Of a stretch of DNA of 64,000 nt, positions 43,250 to 52,488 are shown in pieces. Position 1 is the first letter of the stretch; every line of letters starts with the position of its first letter. A program made the translations under genes and the position numbers. The notes under the pieces are model-generated. The model had not been told where the DNA came from and did no database searches. It saw only the letters and a program-made list of their open reading frames with translations. Origin of the DNA: Phyllobacterium sophorae (GTDB taxonomy: Bacteria > Pseudomonadota > Alphaproteobacteria > Rhizobiales > Rhizobiaceae); assembly GCF_003010965.1 (NCBI RefSeq), contig NZ_PGGM01000006.1, positions 1 to 64,000 of the forward strand, written 5' to 3'.

Positions 43250-44140
43250 TCAAGCTGTACCCTGCGACGACGATTTCGCAAATGCCAGATGGCCGAGTTT
43301 TTCCGGGTTGCGCACGATATATATCGTCTTGATCTTGCCGTTCTCGATCTCGAGAGCCGTTGTCTGCGGAATGCCATCAAACTCTGTTGTCACGAAACCC
43401 GGCAACCCATCGATCAATCCCTCGTGCAAGATCGGCGGGAACTGGTACTCCATCCGGCGGGCAATGCCATCGAAGAAGCGCGAAACCCTGTCCATCGTAT
43501 AGATGGGGTTGATCGTGGAAGGGCGAATTCCGCCGCCGTCAGCATACATGACGACGTCCTCGGCCAGGAGCGATTGCAGCGCTTGCATATCGCCGCTGCG
43601 CGACGCTGTGAAGAAAGCCTTTGCGATATTCCGCCCCTGTTCGTCCGACACCGGGAAACGTGGCTTGGCCTGCTGGACATGGTTTCGTGCCCGGCTCGCA
43701 AGCTGGCGGCACGTCGCCGGATCGCGGCCAATCGCTTCGGAGATCTGGTTGAACTCCTGCCCGAACACGTCGTGCAGCAGGAACGCGGCGCGCTCGAGTG
43801 GCGAAAGCCGCTCGAGAGCCACCATTAACGTCAGAGTGATGTCGCTGTCCGACTCCTCTTCGCTCGGGTCGAATATCGGCTCAGGCAGCCAGTTGCCCAC
43901 ATAGGTTTCCCTTCGAACGCGGGCAGATTTCAAATGGTCAAGGCAAAGCCGCGTGACGGTACGCACCAGAAAGGCTTCTGCGCTGCGCACCTCGGACCGG
44001 TCGGCCTGATGCCAGCGAATGAAGCCTTCCTGTACAATATCTTCCGCCTCCGCGACCGATCCGAGCATGCGATAGGCAATGCGGGTCAATCGCGGTCTGA
44101 GGCGGTTGAACGTTTCAGCCGGATTTTCAGGCTGCGGCAC
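43250..44140 (-). CDS. ECF41-type RNA polymerase sigma factor
   Basis: 296 aa. Sigma2 (RIAYRMLGSVAEAEDIVQEG) and sigma4 (LSPLERAAFLLHDVFGQEFN) are joined by the NWLPEP linker typical of ECF41 and followed by a SnoaL-like C-terminal domain carrying ADGGG (about 197-201) and the VRNPEKLGHL end motif. In ECF41 the C-terminal extension takes the place of a separate anti-sigma factor. The upstream carboxymuconolactone decarboxylase gene overlaps it by 14 bases, the standard ECF41 context, and the ECF41 promoter is present at 44626-44652. Confidence 0.92.
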   Translation of the reverse strand: MPQPENPAETFNRLRPRLTRIAYRMLGSVAEAEDIVQEGFIRWHQADRSEVRSAEAFLVRTVTRLCLDHLKSARVRRETYVGNWLPEPIFDPSEEESDSDITLTLMVALERLSPLERAAFLLHDVFGQEFNQISEAIGRDPATCRQLASRARNHVQQAKPRFPVSDEQGRNIAKAFFTASRSGDMQALQSLLAEDVVMYADGGGIRPSTINPIYTMDRVSRFFDGIARRMEYQFPPILHEGLIDGLPGFVTTEFDGIPQTTALEIENGKIKTIYIVRNPEKLGHLAFAKSSSQGTA

Positions 44141-44585
44141 GATCTTTTTCTACCGGATGAATCGAGCGGAAACCGATGGCCAGACGGTTCCATCCATTAA
44201 TGGTGACGATCAGCATGGACAGTTTGACGATCTCCTCTTCGGTGAAATGTTCCTTCAACGTCTCGTAGTCGCTATCCGGCGCATGGGTCATGGCAACGAG
44301 CGTCAAGGCCTCCGTCCAAGCAAGGGCAGCCCGTTCACGTTCGCTGTAGAGCGGCGATTCCCGCCAGGCGTTGAGGAGATAGAGGCGCTGTTCAGTCTCG
44401 CCCTTGCTGCGTGCATCTTTCGAATGCATGTCGAGGCAGAAGGCGCAGCCATTGATCTGCGAAGCCCGCATCTTGACGAGTTCGATCAGGCTGATTTCCA
44501 GTCCGCTACTGACCACACTCTCCTCCATCTTGAGCATCGGCTTGATGGTGGCTTCGTGGTTGAAGGGGTTCAGTCTCGCTTTCAT
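44127..44585 (-). CDS. Carboxymuconolactone decarboxylase/AhpD-like protein
   Basis: 152 aa, helical. The redox-like centre is NGCAFCLDMHSKDARSKGE (CxxC plus His), as in AhpD and the CMD proteins linked to ECF41 sigma factors. It is probably the main target of the sigma factor encoded next, and translates into it by overlap. Substrate unknown; a role in oxidant or carbonyl stress is plausible. Confidence 0.9.
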   Translation of the reverse strand: MKARLNPFNHEATIKPMLKMEESVVSSGLEISLIELVKMRASQINGCAFCLDMHSKDARSKGETEQRLYLLNAWRESPLYSERERAALAWTEALTLVAMTHAPDSDYETLKEHFTEEEIVKLSMLIVTINGWNRLAIGFRSIHPVEKDRAAA

Positions 44586-44625
44586 GATATCTCTCCTTGT
44601 CGGGCATTCAGTTGCCTGAACACAA

Positions 44626-44652
44626 GACGAGACAGCGCAACCAAATGTGACA
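44626..44652 (-). promoter_or_regulatory. ECF41-dependent promoter
   Basis: On the minus strand TGTCACA (44652-44646), a 16-base spacer and CGTC (44629-44626), identical to the published ECF41 consensus. It ends about 40 bases before the CMD start, leaving a short untranslated region with AGGAGAG. Confidence 0.88.
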
Positions 44653-44687
44653 TGCGCGCTAATTATTTTACGACGGTCCGGAAAAAG

Positions 44688-45482
44688 TTAGTCGCCAGTC
44701 ACAAAAAACCGCCAGCGGCCTTTCGGAGTGATGCCGAGGCGATAGAACACGTATGTTCCGAACTGCTTCATCTCCTCATAGTCACCCGCAGTGACGATCT
44801 GGAAGAGCTCAACTTTCTGCTTCGGCTCGAGTTTGTCGAGTGGGTATGCAAAGAAGTACGGCCAGACATAGAGTTCGTCCGCGGTGCCGGCATCCAGATG
44901 CACGTAGCCGGACTCCAGCACGTCGACGAGGATCGCCAGGATTTCCTGGCCGTCCGGGTCACCCGCCAAGGTTTTCAGATAGGCGAGAGGATCGCCCTCG
45001 ATGTCGGCGAGCGAAAGCATGGTGACATCATCACCCGAACCGATCAGTGGGCGAAGCGCCTCGATCGACCCTGATTTTGCAGCCGTAAGGATCAGTTCGC
45101 GCATTTTCTGTACGGGGAAGGGCAGCTTGGTGACGTCATACTCGACCTGTGGGACAGGGGCGCCTTCCTTGGCATTTGGCATTGCTGGATTGGTGGCCGG
45201 AGTACTGCCGCTCTCCGTTTCAGCAGGACTTTCCGGCGCTGCAGCAGGCTTACCGGAATCCGATGGGGTTTGCGCCTCGTCCTCAGGCTCCTGCTCGGCA
45301 CCCGGTTTGGCCGGCGCTGGTTCGGCGGTTTTTGGAAGTTCTTCTTTCTTGATTTCGCTGAGGGCGAGTTGAACCGGCATATCACGACCAGCCGACAGAG
45401 CTGGAAAGCTGAAAGCACAGACAGCTGCCGCTAGAAAACTGGTTCTAACGATCGCGGAAGCGGAAAAGTGCTTTTCAAGCAT
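44688..45482 (-). CDS. Exported protein with Pro/Glu-rich linker, unknown function
   Basis: 264 aa. N-terminal signal peptide (SFLAAAVCAFSFPALSA), a disordered Ala/Pro/Glu segment (about 45-110), then a folded domain (115-264) starting YDVTKLPFPVQKMRELILTA and containing IGSGDDVTMLSLADIEGDP, ELYVWPYFFAYPLDKLEPKQ and GITPKGRWRFFV at the end. Similar proteins of unknown role are frequent in Rhizobiales. Probably periplasmic. Confidence 0.65.
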   Translation of the reverse strand: MLEKHFSASAIVRTSFLAAAVCAFSFPALSAGRDMPVQLALSEIKKEELPKTAEPAPAKPGAEQEPEDEAQTPSDSGKPAAAPESPAETESGSTPATNPAMPNAKEGAPVPQVEYDVTKLPFPVQKMRELILTAAKSGSIEALRPLIGSGDDVTMLSLADIEGDPLAYLKTLAGDPDGQEILAILVDVLESGYVHLDAGTADELYVWPYFFAYPLDKLEPKQKVELFQIVTAGDYEEMKQFGTYVFYRLGITPKGRWRFFVTGD

Positions 45483-45504
45483 GCAGGATCACCCGGGTGT
45501 TGAA

Positions 45505-45762
45505 CTATTGCAGGACGCGATTCGATGAAAACTCGCCCGCAGAAATACGTTCACGCAGCACTTCAAGCAAGGCCAGCGCAGACACTTCGCCGTTATCGCG
45601 GATCAATTCGGTCAACGCGGTTGCGAAAGCGGCTTCGGCCATAATTTCGGGTTCGATACCTTCAAGCGTGCCATCAGCCCAGACTTCATTCTGATATTCG
45701 ATCGCAACCAGCTTTTTTTCTTCTGCAACCAACCTATCAAGGTCCGTCGATGTCATGTTCAT
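45505..45762 (-). CDS. Small conserved cytoplasmic protein
   Basis: 85 aa from ATG 45762 with AAGGATGG upstream. MNMTSTDLDRLVAEEKKLVA, then EVWADGTLEGIEPEIMAEAA and ALLEVLRERISAGEF. Helical and acidic, without signal or membrane segment. Family not recognised, but ribosome site and codon use support a real gene. Confidence 0.6.
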   Translation of the reverse strand: MNMTSTDLDRLVAEEKKLVAIEYQNEVWADGTLEGIEPEIMAEAAFATALTELIRDNGEVSALALLEVLRERISAGEFSSNRVLQ

Positions 45763-45864
45763 GATATACCATCCTTGGCCGGGGCCAATTCTTAAACTAC
45801 CGCTAAACAATACCATACGTTTTGTCTAAAATGCGGTTCATTGGCTTCAACAGTTAAAGCCTGG

Positions 45865-46269
45865 TTAATTTCCATAGCCCGATACGATCTCAGAAGAAAG
45901 TCTCATTCCTTCGCTCTGGTAGCGGTCAATCGCCGCAATCGCCTGGCTTGTGCAGGTCGAATAAGTTTCGTTGAAAGTGCGGTATCCACGGTTGAAACTG
46001 GCGATCAGCCGAGCCTTGCGAGCAGGGTCTGGATTTTCGGCCAGAAGCAGTGAATCCATACGGTCGCGCCACTGGCTAGTCTTCTCGCCACAAAGGTTAC
46101 GCAATGAATGGATCGAACCAAGCACCTCGGCGAGACGAAGAAGCTTCGCTTCATACAGAGGATCGACCGCATAGGCCGGTGCCGCTGCGATGATTGCCAC
46201 CAAAACCGCTGTGATCAACGCTGCACGCCGCACGAAATAGCCTTGAGCCTCAATTCCCGAAGAAGCCAT
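45865..46269 (-). CDS. Exported TIGR02301-family protein
   Basis: 134 aa. A signal sequence (RAALITAVLVAIIAAAPAYA) precedes DPLYEAKLLRLAEVLGSIHS, LRNLCGEKTSQWRDRMDSLL, and FNRGYRTFNETYSTCTSQAI, with two Cys likely bridged in the periplasm. It fits TIGR02301, a family restricted to Rhizobiales with unknown function. ATG 46269 is the simplest start; the frame extends to 46350. Confidence 0.75.
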   Translation of the reverse strand: MASSGIEAQGYFVRRAALITAVLVAIIAAAPAYAVDPLYEAKLLRLAEVLGSIHSLRNLCGEKTSQWRDRMDSLLLAENPDPARKARLIASFNRGYRTFNETYSTCTSQAIAAIDRYQSEGMRLSSEIVSGYGN

Positions 46270-46315
46270 GTTGCCTGAAAGCAAGGCGCCTTCAAGGCGT
46301 TGATGGTTAATACCC

Positions 46316-46747
46316 TCAACTTTCGAAGGAGTGCGCCAGATAGTGTGCAACTTCCAGTACGCTCTCCGTTACGTCGAATGCCGTCATTTCTTCGACCCGC
46401 AACCAATGAACCGCCGCGGCATCGTCTGCGGCGACGGCCTCCCCCACCGGATCGCGAGCCAGGAAAACTGCGAGCCGGAACGGTTTGGGCGACGGGAACT
46501 CGGGAGTAGAGTAGTCAAATGTCACAGTGGTAAGGTACGAAACATCTGTCGCGACAATCCCGGTTTCCTCGTAAAGCTCGCGGATTGCCGCGTCGTGCGG
46601 CGCCTCGTCCTCCTCGCGCCGGCCACCCGGAAATGCCAGCCAGCCCTTCGACGGTTCACGCCCGCGTTCGACCAGCAGGAACGCCCGGTCACGAATACAG
46701 ACGGCCGAAACACCATCGACAGTTGCAGAAAGGGGAATCTGGTCCAT
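46316..46747 (-). CDS. NUDIX hydrolase
   Basis: 143 aa with a complete Nudix box: GGRREEDEAPHDAAI continuing RELYEETGI (G-x5-E-x7-R-E-L-x-E-E-x-G). It begins MDQIPLSATVDGVSAVCIRD. Substrate unknown; small NUDIX proteins of this kind hydrolyse nucleoside diphosphate derivatives or ADP-ribose. Confidence 0.88.
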   Translation of the reverse strand: MDQIPLSATVDGVSAVCIRDRAFLLVERGREPSKGWLAFPGGRREEDEAPHDAAIRELYEETGIVATDVSYLTTVTFDYSTPEFPSPKPFRLAVFLARDPVGEAVAADDAAAVHWLRVEEMTAFDVTESVLEVAHYLAHSFES

Positions 46748-46856
46748 ACCTCAGGGGTAAGTGGTGGCGGCGAGTTTGACAAGGGTAACGATTACTTGAC
46801 CCGCCACCGCAAATGCGGATGATCGCGACTTCCAATTCAAATCAGGCTTGACTTGC

Positions 46857-47621
46857 ATGTGCGGACGTTTTTCCCTCCTCGGTACACCGGAAGAGATCGA
46901 AGCCTGGTTCGATCTGATGGAGCTGGAGGCCTTTCCGCCGCGCTTCAACATTGCACCAACCCAGCCGATCCTCATGGTCGTCAGCGGTGAAACACCGCCA
47001 CCCGGCAGCAACCGATCCAACCGGAGGGCACTGCTGGTGCGCTGGGGCTTCATTCCCGGCTGGGTGAAGGACACGGCAAATTATCCGTTGATGATCAATG
47101 CCCGCTCGGAAACGGCAATCGAAAAGGCGTCATTCAAGACGGCGATGCGTCATCGCCGTGCTCTGGTCCCGGCATCGGGGTTTTACGAATGGCGTCGCAC
47201 CGGGGGCAAGAAGGCCCAAGCCTTTTGGATCAGGCCGCGCAATGGCGGAATTGTCGCCTTCGCTGGCCTTTATGAACCCTGGGCCAATGCAGAGGGCTCG
47301 GAAATCGATACGGGCGCGATCCTCACGACCAGCGCCAATGAAAATCTGCGCTTTATCCATGACCGCATGCCTGTGGTGATTGAACAAAAGGATTTTGCCC
47401 GCTGGCTCGATTGCAAGACGCAGGAGCCTCGTCACGTCGCCGACCTCATGAAGCCGGCACAGGCGGATTTCTTCGAGGCCATCCCCGTCTCCGACAAGGT
47501 CAACAATTTTGCCAACACCGGACCGGAGATTCAGGAACGGGTTGCTGAAACCTTGGAAGAGCGCAAGAAACCGGCGCGTGCCAAACCGCCGGAACCCGAC
47601 GACCAGATGAAACTGTTCTAG
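46857..47621 (+). CDS. SOS response-associated peptidase-like DNA-repair protein (SRAP/YedK)
   Basis: 254 aa. Start fixed at ATG 46857, since catalytic Cys must be residue 2 after Met removal (MCGRFSLLGTPEE). Other signatures: PRFNIAPTQPILMV, RWGFIPGWVKD, INARSETAIEKASFKTA, FYEWRR (Glu) and FIHDRMPVVIEQKDFARWLD (His). SRAP proteins bind covalently to abasic sites in single-stranded DNA. The C-terminal KKPARAKPPEP tail is species-specific. Confidence 0.93.
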   Translation: MCGRFSLLGTPEEIEAWFDLMELEAFPPRFNIAPTQPILMVVSGETPPPGSNRSNRRALLVRWGFIPGWVKDTANYPLMINARSETAIEKASFKTAMRHRRALVPASGFYEWRRTGGKKAQAFWIRPRNGGIVAFAGLYEPWANAEGSEIDTGAILTTSANENLRFIHDRMPVVIEQKDFARWLDCKTQEPRHVADLMKPAQADFFEAIPVSDKVNNFANTGPEIQERVAETLEERKKPARAKPPEPDDQMKLF

Positions 47622-47658
47622 GTCCCCAACCTCATTAATTCCGCAGGATATCCACCCG

Positions 47659-48273
47659 ATGCTTTCAGCCGCACTCTCCGGTTTTCTTCTTGGCGCGTCC
47701 CTCATTATCGCCATAGGCGCTCAAAACGCTTTCATATTGCGGCAGGGATTGTTGCGCGAGCATGTCTTTGTCCTGAGCTTGATATGCGCGCTTTCGGACG
47801 CACTGCTCATTGCCGCAGGCGTTGCCGGGCTGGGCACCCTGATCGCTCAATCGCCAAGGTTGATCTCCCTCGTGACGCTTGGCGGCGCGGCGTTCCTGTT
47901 CTGGTATGCATCTGTTGCGTTTCGCCGCGCGTTCCATCCGGAAGTCCTGCAGGCGGCCACTTCAGGCAATGGCAATTTGAAGGTGGCGATCGGCACCGTT
48001 CTGGCGTTGACCTTCCTCAATCCGCATGTCTATCTGGATACGGTTGTCTTGCTAGGGGGCTTATCGGCGCGCTTTGAAGGCGTCAACCGTGCGGCCTATG
48101 GCGCGGGCGCGGCCCTGGCGTCCTTCATCTGGTTCTTTGGCCTCGGCTATGGTGCAAGGCTGTTGCAGCCGGTATTTGCGCGGCCGGCTGCGTGGCGCGT
48201 ACTTGACGTCCTCATCGGCCTCGTCATGGCCGGTATTGCCCTGAGCTTGTTAGTCCGTTTCCTGCACAGTTGA
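47659..48273 (+). CDS. LysE/ArgO-family amino-acid exporter
   Basis: 204 aa with about six hydrophobic helices. SLIIAIGAQNAFILRQGLLR is the LysE signature, and LTFLNPHVYLDTVVLLGGLS the second conserved motif with Asn-Pro-His. Likely exports basic amino acids. Overlaps the small minus-strand gene by 24 bases. Confidence 0.9.
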   Translation: MLSAALSGFLLGASLIIAIGAQNAFILRQGLLREHVFVLSLICALSDALLIAAGVAGLGTLIAQSPRLISLVTLGGAAFLFWYASVAFRRAFHPEVLQAATSGNGNLKVAIGTVLALTFLNPHVYLDTVVLLGGLSARFEGVNRAAYGAGAALASFIWFFGLGYGARLLQPVFARPAAWRVLDVLIGLVMAGIALSLLVRFLHS

Positions 48274-48417
48274 CACGAGCTTCAGCTGTGGCCGCTTGCG
48301 TACGGTACTGAGAACGGCAGCCAGGATAGCGGCTGGGCCGATCGCCCTGTATTGTGAGGCAAGATTGTCCGCACGGTTGTTTTCGCGCGGCTTTGCCATT
48401 TGTTGCTTGTTGGTCAT
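48250..48417 (-). CDS. Small basic protein (55 aa)
   Basis: ATG at 48417, TAA at 48250-48252. Sequence starts MTNKQQMAKPRENNRADNLA, then SQYRAIGPAAILAAVLSTVR and KRPQLKLVSTVQETD. A basic, partly amphipathic peptide. Supported by length and protein-like composition; the ribosome site is weak. No family assigned. A longer frame in another phase (48224-48460) looks like random coding. Confidence 0.45.
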   Translation of the reverse strand: MTNKQQMAKPRENNRADNLASQYRAIGPAAILAAVLSTVRKRPQLKLVSTVQETD

Positions 48418-48620
48418 GGGTCTGGTCCTGTAAAGCGGGGCCTATTCCCCTTTGGTTCAAGTCACAGGATTCCCGGTCAAATTGGCCAGAAAAAAGGCAC
48501 TTTCCGGGAGGATTTTAGGCTATTCGGTTAATTTGGATTAACCATGACGAAGGCGACAAAAATGCAACACTTAGCTTCTAAGCCATGAACGCTTGACGAT
48601 TGGCCCGCTCTCGACCATAA

Positions 48621-48767
48621 ATGCCGCATGAAAACGTTGCCCGTCACGATTATTATTACCTGTCGGATCATTATCAGCTAGCGCTCCGCTGGCCCGGCCG
48701 TTTTCGTCTCAAAATTCAGTCAGAAGATGCGAAACACTCCGGTCAGCAGACCAGCGCGTTGATATAA
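48621..48767 (+). other. Possible leader ORFs upstream of cysS
   Basis: Two overlapping short frames lie in the 386-base gap before cysS. Frame A (48621-48767, 48 aa) starts MPHENVARHDYYYLSDHYQL. Frame B (48628-48681, 17 aa) reads MKTLPVTIIITCRIIIS, unusually rich in Ile. GAAAACG (48630-48636) can pair with CGTTTTC (48699-48705) just past frame B. Neither has a strong Shine-Dalgarno. The rest of the gap shows nothing recognisable. Confidence 0.25.
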
Positions 48768-48803
48768 ATCTGAGTACCTGAACCCGAGTTTGAGACAACC
48801 GAC

Positions 48804-50252
48804 ATGCCGCACCAACTCAGCCTCTACAACACGCTCACCCGCACGAAGGAAATCTTTGTGCCGATCGACCGGCAAAACGTGCGCATGTATGTCTGCGGCC
48901 CGACGGTCTATGATTACGCCCATATCGGCAATGCGCGGCCGGTAATCGTCTTCGACGTATTGTACCGGCTGTTGCGCCATATCTATGGCGAAAGCCACGT
49001 TACCTATGTGCGCAACATCACTGATGTTGACGACAAGATCAACGCGCGGGCTGCCCAGGATTTTCCGGATCTGCCGTTGAACGAAGCTATCCGGAAGGTA
49101 ACGGAAACCACCAACAGGCAATTCCAGGCGGATGTGGCTGCACTCGGCAATTTGCAGCCGTCGGATCAACCGCGGGCGACCGAATACATCGACGAGATGG
49201 TGGCGATGATTGACCGCCTCGTGGAGCGTGAAATTGCCTATGTGGCCGATGGTCATGTGCTGTTTTCACCTTCGGCGATGAACGCCGCCAAGGGGCCGCG
49301 TTATGGAATGCTTGCCCGCCGCTCGGCTGACGACATGCTGGCCGGCGCACGCGTCGATGTTGCATCCTACAAGCGCGACGAGATGGATTTCGTGTTGTGG
49401 AAGCCGTCGAAAAAGGATGAGCCCGGCTGGCCTTCGCCAGCGGGCATTGAAGGGCTCGGCCGCCCCGGGTGGCATATTGAGTGCTCGGCCATGGCGATGG
49501 CCAAGCTGCTGGACCCGTTCGGCGGTGGCCTGCATTGCGATGATCCTGTCAAGAACATCTTTGACATTCATGCCGGCGGCATCGATCTCGTGTTTCCCCA
49601 CCATGAGAATGAGATTGCGCAGTCCTGCTGCGCCCTTGGCACGGACCGCATGGCCAATGTCTGGATGCACAATGGCTTCCTGCAAGTCGAAGGTCAGAAA
49701 ATGGCAAAGAGCGTCGGCAATTTCGTGACCATTCATGAATTGCTCGAGACGACGGTTTTTGGCGACCGGAAATGGCCGGGCGAGGTGCTGCGCCTTGCGA
49801 TGTTGATGACCAGCTATCGCGAGCCGATCGACTTCAGTGTGCGGAAACTGGAAGAGGCGGAAAACATCCTCGTCAAGGCCCGCGAATATGCGGGCGATGC
49901 TGGCGCCGGTGTGATTCCGGATGAAGCGATTGATATCCTGTCAGACGATCTCGCGACACCGGGCCTGATCAACTGGCTGGCATCGATCAGGAAATCGCGC
50001 GTCCTCGATCCAGCGGATTATCGCGCAGTGTTCGGATTGCTCGGCATCGATCTGAGTGTGGAAGCAATTTCGATGGAACTTGAGAACGAGATCGAAGTCA
50101 AAATCCGCAATCGCCTTTCATTGCTTGCAGCCAAGAGCTTCGTTGAGGCCGACTATATACGCGATGAATTGCTGGAGAAAGGTATTCAGCTGAAGGACGG
50201 CAAGGATCCGGCAACGGGCGAACGCATCACGACGTGGGAGGTGAGGCGATGA
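48804..50252 (+). CDS. cysS: Cysteinyl-tRNA synthetase
   Basis: Class I aminoacyl-tRNA synthetase, 482 aa. [20 protein letters not shown] contains the HIGH motif (HIGN) and a zinc Cys, [10 protein letters not shown] and [13 protein letters not shown] the remaining zinc ligands, and [12 protein letters not shown] the KMSKS loop. Length normal. Its stop overlaps the GFA gene by 4 bases. Confidence 0.96.
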   Translation: MPHQLSLYNTLTRTKEIFVPIDRQNVRMYVCGPTVYDYAHIGNARPVIVFDVLYRLLRHIYGESHVTYVRNITDVDDKINARAAQDFPDLPLNEAIRKVTETTNRQFQADVAALGNLQPSDQPRATEYIDEMVAMIDRLVEREIAYVADGHVLFSPSAMNAAKGPRYGMLARRSADDMLAGARVDVASYKRDEMDFVLWKPSKKDEPGWPSPAGIEGLGRPGWHIECSAMAMAKLLDPFGGGLHCDDPVKNIFDIHAGGIDLVFPHHENEIAQSCCALGTDRMANVWMHNGFLQVEGQKMAKSVGNFVTIHELLETTVFGDRKWPGEVLRLAMLMTSYREPIDFSVRKLEEAENILVKAREYAGDAGAGVIPDEAIDILSDDLATPGLINWLASIRKSRVLDPADYRAVFGLLGIDLSVEAISMELENEIEVKIRNRLSLLAAKSFVEADYIRDELLEKGIQLKDGKDPATGERITTWEVRR

Positions 50253-50755
50253 GTCTCGACAACAAGCCCATCTACACTGGCGGGTGTCAGTGCGGCGCGA
50301 TCCGTTTTCGCGTCGAGGGCAAACTTGGTGACGCATCGATCTGTCATTGCCGGATGTGCCAGAAAGCATTCGGCAACTTCTTTGCGCCGCTGACGTCGGT
50401 TCGCGGGACGGATTTGCAATGGACCCGGGGTGAGCCCAAGCGGTTTCAATCCTCCAACCACGTGAAGCGCGGCTTTTGCGGTAACTGCGGAACCCCGCTG
50501 ACCTATGAGGCACCGGACGGCATGGCGCTTGCGATCGCCGCCTTCGATCACCCGGAAGAACTCGCCCCGACCATCCAGTGGGGTCTCGAAGGCAAGTTGC
50601 CCTATATAGATGACCTACGCAGTCTTCCTGGTTATACGTCAGAGGATGATCCGGAATCGGCGGAATTTATTAAGACAATGATATCCTATCAGCATCCTGA
50701 CCATGACACGGATCAGTGGCCGCCACTGGGGATGCAAGGGGAGGCGGACAAGTGA
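50249..50755 (+). CDS. GFA-family zinc protein
   Basis: 168 aa. Glutathione-dependent formaldehyde-activating enzyme fold: [29 protein letters not shown] and [14 protein letters not shown] give the zinc cysteines. Most GFA proteins are not true formaldehyde enzymes; the substrate is unknown. It sits between cysS and cimA, overlapping both by 4 bases. Confidence 0.9.
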   Translation: MSLDNKPIYTGGCQCGAIRFRVEGKLGDASICHCRMCQKAFGNFFAPLTSVRGTDLQWTRGEPKRFQSSNHVKRGFCGNCGTPLTYEAPDGMALAIAAFDHPEELAPTIQWGLEGKLPYIDDLRSLPGYTSEDDPESAEFIKTMISYQHPDHDTDQWPPLGMQGEADK

Positions 50756-52365
50756 CCAAGGAACGGATCTATCTCTTCGACACGACATTGCGTGATGGCC
50801 AGCAAACGCCGGGCATTGACTTTTCGGTCGAGGACAAGAAGGTCATTGCCGATATGCTGGACGAGTTCGGCTTCGATTATGTCGAGGGCGGCTACCCGGG
50901 CGCCAACCCGACAGACACCGCCTTTTTCAGCGAAAAACGCACGAAAAATGCGAAATTCGCAGCTTTCGGCATGACCAAGCGTGCTGGCGTGTCGGCCTCC
51001 AATGATCCTGGACTCGGTGCCCTCATTCGCTCCTCAGCCGATACGGTTTGTTTCGTCGGCAAGAGCTGGGACTACCATGTGCGCGTAGCGCTCGGCTGCA
51101 CCAATGAGGAAAATCTCGAGTCTATCGACGCTTCCGTTAAAGCTGCCGTTGAGGCGGGCAAGGAAGCCATCGTCGATTGCGAGCATTTCTTCGATGGCTA
51201 CAAAGCCAACGCTGAATATGCGCTTGCCTGTGCGAAAACTGCCTACGCAGCCGGCGCCCGCTGGGTGGTTCTCTGCGACACCAATGGCGGCACGCAGCCG
51301 GTGGAAGTGGCGGAAATTGTTCGTGCGGTGACGAAGCACATTCCCGGCGGCCATCTCGGCATTCATGCGCATAATGATACGGAACAGGCAGTTGCCAATT
51401 CACTTGCAGCTATCGATGCCGGCGTTCGCCATGTGCAGGGGACGCTGAACGGCATCGGCGAGCGCTGCGGCAACGCCAACCTGATTACGATTATCCCGAC
51501 GCTGATGCTCAAGCCCGCCTGGGCGGATCGCTTCGAAACCGGCATCAGCCTGGAGAAATTGCAAGGGCTCACCCGCCTGTCGCGCGGCTTTGACGAATTG
51601 CTCAACCGGGCTCCCAATTCGCAAGGCGCGTTCGTCGGCGCCTCCGCCTTTGCCACCAAGGCCGGCATTCATGCCTCGGCTCTGGTCAAGGAACCGGCGA
51701 CCTATGAACATGTGCCGCCGGAAACCGTCGGTAACCGCCGCAAGGTCATGGTCTCCGACCAGGGCGGCAAATCCAATTTCATCAATGAGTTGGAGCGCCG
51801 GGGCATACCTGTAGCCAAGTCGGATCCGCGTCTCGATACCTTGATTGCGCTGGTTAAAGAACACGAAGCAGAAGGTTATGCCTATGAGGGTGCCGATGCG
51901 AGTTTCGAGCTGCTGGCGCGGCGCACGCTTGGTACAGTTCCGGAATTCTTCAAGGTCGAATCCTTCCGCTGCATGGTTGAGCGGCGCTTCGATGCCAATG
52001 GAAATATCAAGACCGTCTCGGAAGCGGTGGTACGGGTAGAAGTCGATGGTGAGACGCGCATGTCCGTCGCCGAAGGCCATGGTCCTGTCAATGCGCTCGA
52101 CCTTGCACTGCGTAAGGATATGGGCCGCTACCAGCATGAGATCGACGATCTGGTGCTGGCGGATTTCAAGGTTCGCATCCTTAACGGCGGCACGGAAGCG
52201 ATCACGCGCGTTCTCGTTGAGTCGACAGATTCCAGCAATGTGCGTTGGTGGACGGTCGGGGTTTCCGACAATATCATCGATGCGTCGTTCCAGGCGCTGA
52301 TGGATTCGATCGTCTATAAGTTGATGAAAAATCGCGATCTGGCGGGCAAAATTGCCGCGGAATGA
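50752..52365 (+). CDS. cimA: (R)-citramalate synthase
   Basis: 537 aa from GTG 50752, which overlaps the GFA stop. HMGL-like barrel: IYLFDTTLRDGQQTPGIDFS, FDYVEGGYPGANPTD, HLGIHAHNDTEQAVANSLAA (metal His) and GTLNGIGERCGNANL, followed by the C-terminal regulatory domain (from about 400). The N-terminal barrel and length fit the CimA/LeuA-like class that condenses pyruvate with acetyl-CoA, feeding isoleucine synthesis without threonine; homocitrate or isopropylmalate synthase are less likely alternatives. Confidence 0.88.
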   Translation: MTKERIYLFDTTLRDGQQTPGIDFSVEDKKVIADMLDEFGFDYVEGGYPGANPTDTAFFSEKRTKNAKFAAFGMTKRAGVSASNDPGLGALIRSSADTVCFVGKSWDYHVRVALGCTNEENLESIDASVKAAVEAGKEAIVDCEHFFDGYKANAEYALACAKTAYAAGARWVVLCDTNGGTQPVEVAEIVRAVTKHIPGGHLGIHAHNDTEQAVANSLAAIDAGVRHVQGTLNGIGERCGNANLITIIPTLMLKPAWADRFETGISLEKLQGLTRLSRGFDELLNRAPNSQGAFVGASAFATKAGIHASALVKEPATYEHVPPETVGNRRKVMVSDQGGKSNFINELERRGIPVAKSDPRLDTLIALVKEHEAEGYAYEGADASFELLARRTLGTVPEFFKVESFRCMVERRFDANGNIKTVSEAVVRVEVDGETRMSVAEGHGPVNALDLALRKDMGRYQHEIDDLVLADFKVRILNGGTEAITRVLVESTDSSNVRWWTVGVSDNIIDASFQALMDSIVYKLMKNRDLAGKIAAE

Positions 52366-52463
52366 ATAGTTTCTCAGGCAACTGCATAAATAGTTCTCGA
52401 AATGGCGCAAAAAACATCAAACGTCTTGATGTATTGATCAGCCGAATTCAATAGACGGCAGGT

Positions 52464-52488
52464 GATGCGAAGACTAGGACTTCGCATC
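52464..52488 (+). promoter_or_regulatory. Hairpin adjoining the rarD start
   Basis: GATGCGAAG (52464-52472) pairs perfectly with 52480-52488 around ACTAGGA, ending directly before ATG 52489. It would cover the AGGA ribosome site and the start codon region. Confidence 0.4.

Noticed and set aside
48224-48460. 78-codon minus-strand frame after lysE
   Set aside because: Composition (Gln/Arg/Thr rich, no structure) looks like a shadow; the 55-codon frame at 48250-48417 in another phase is more protein-like.
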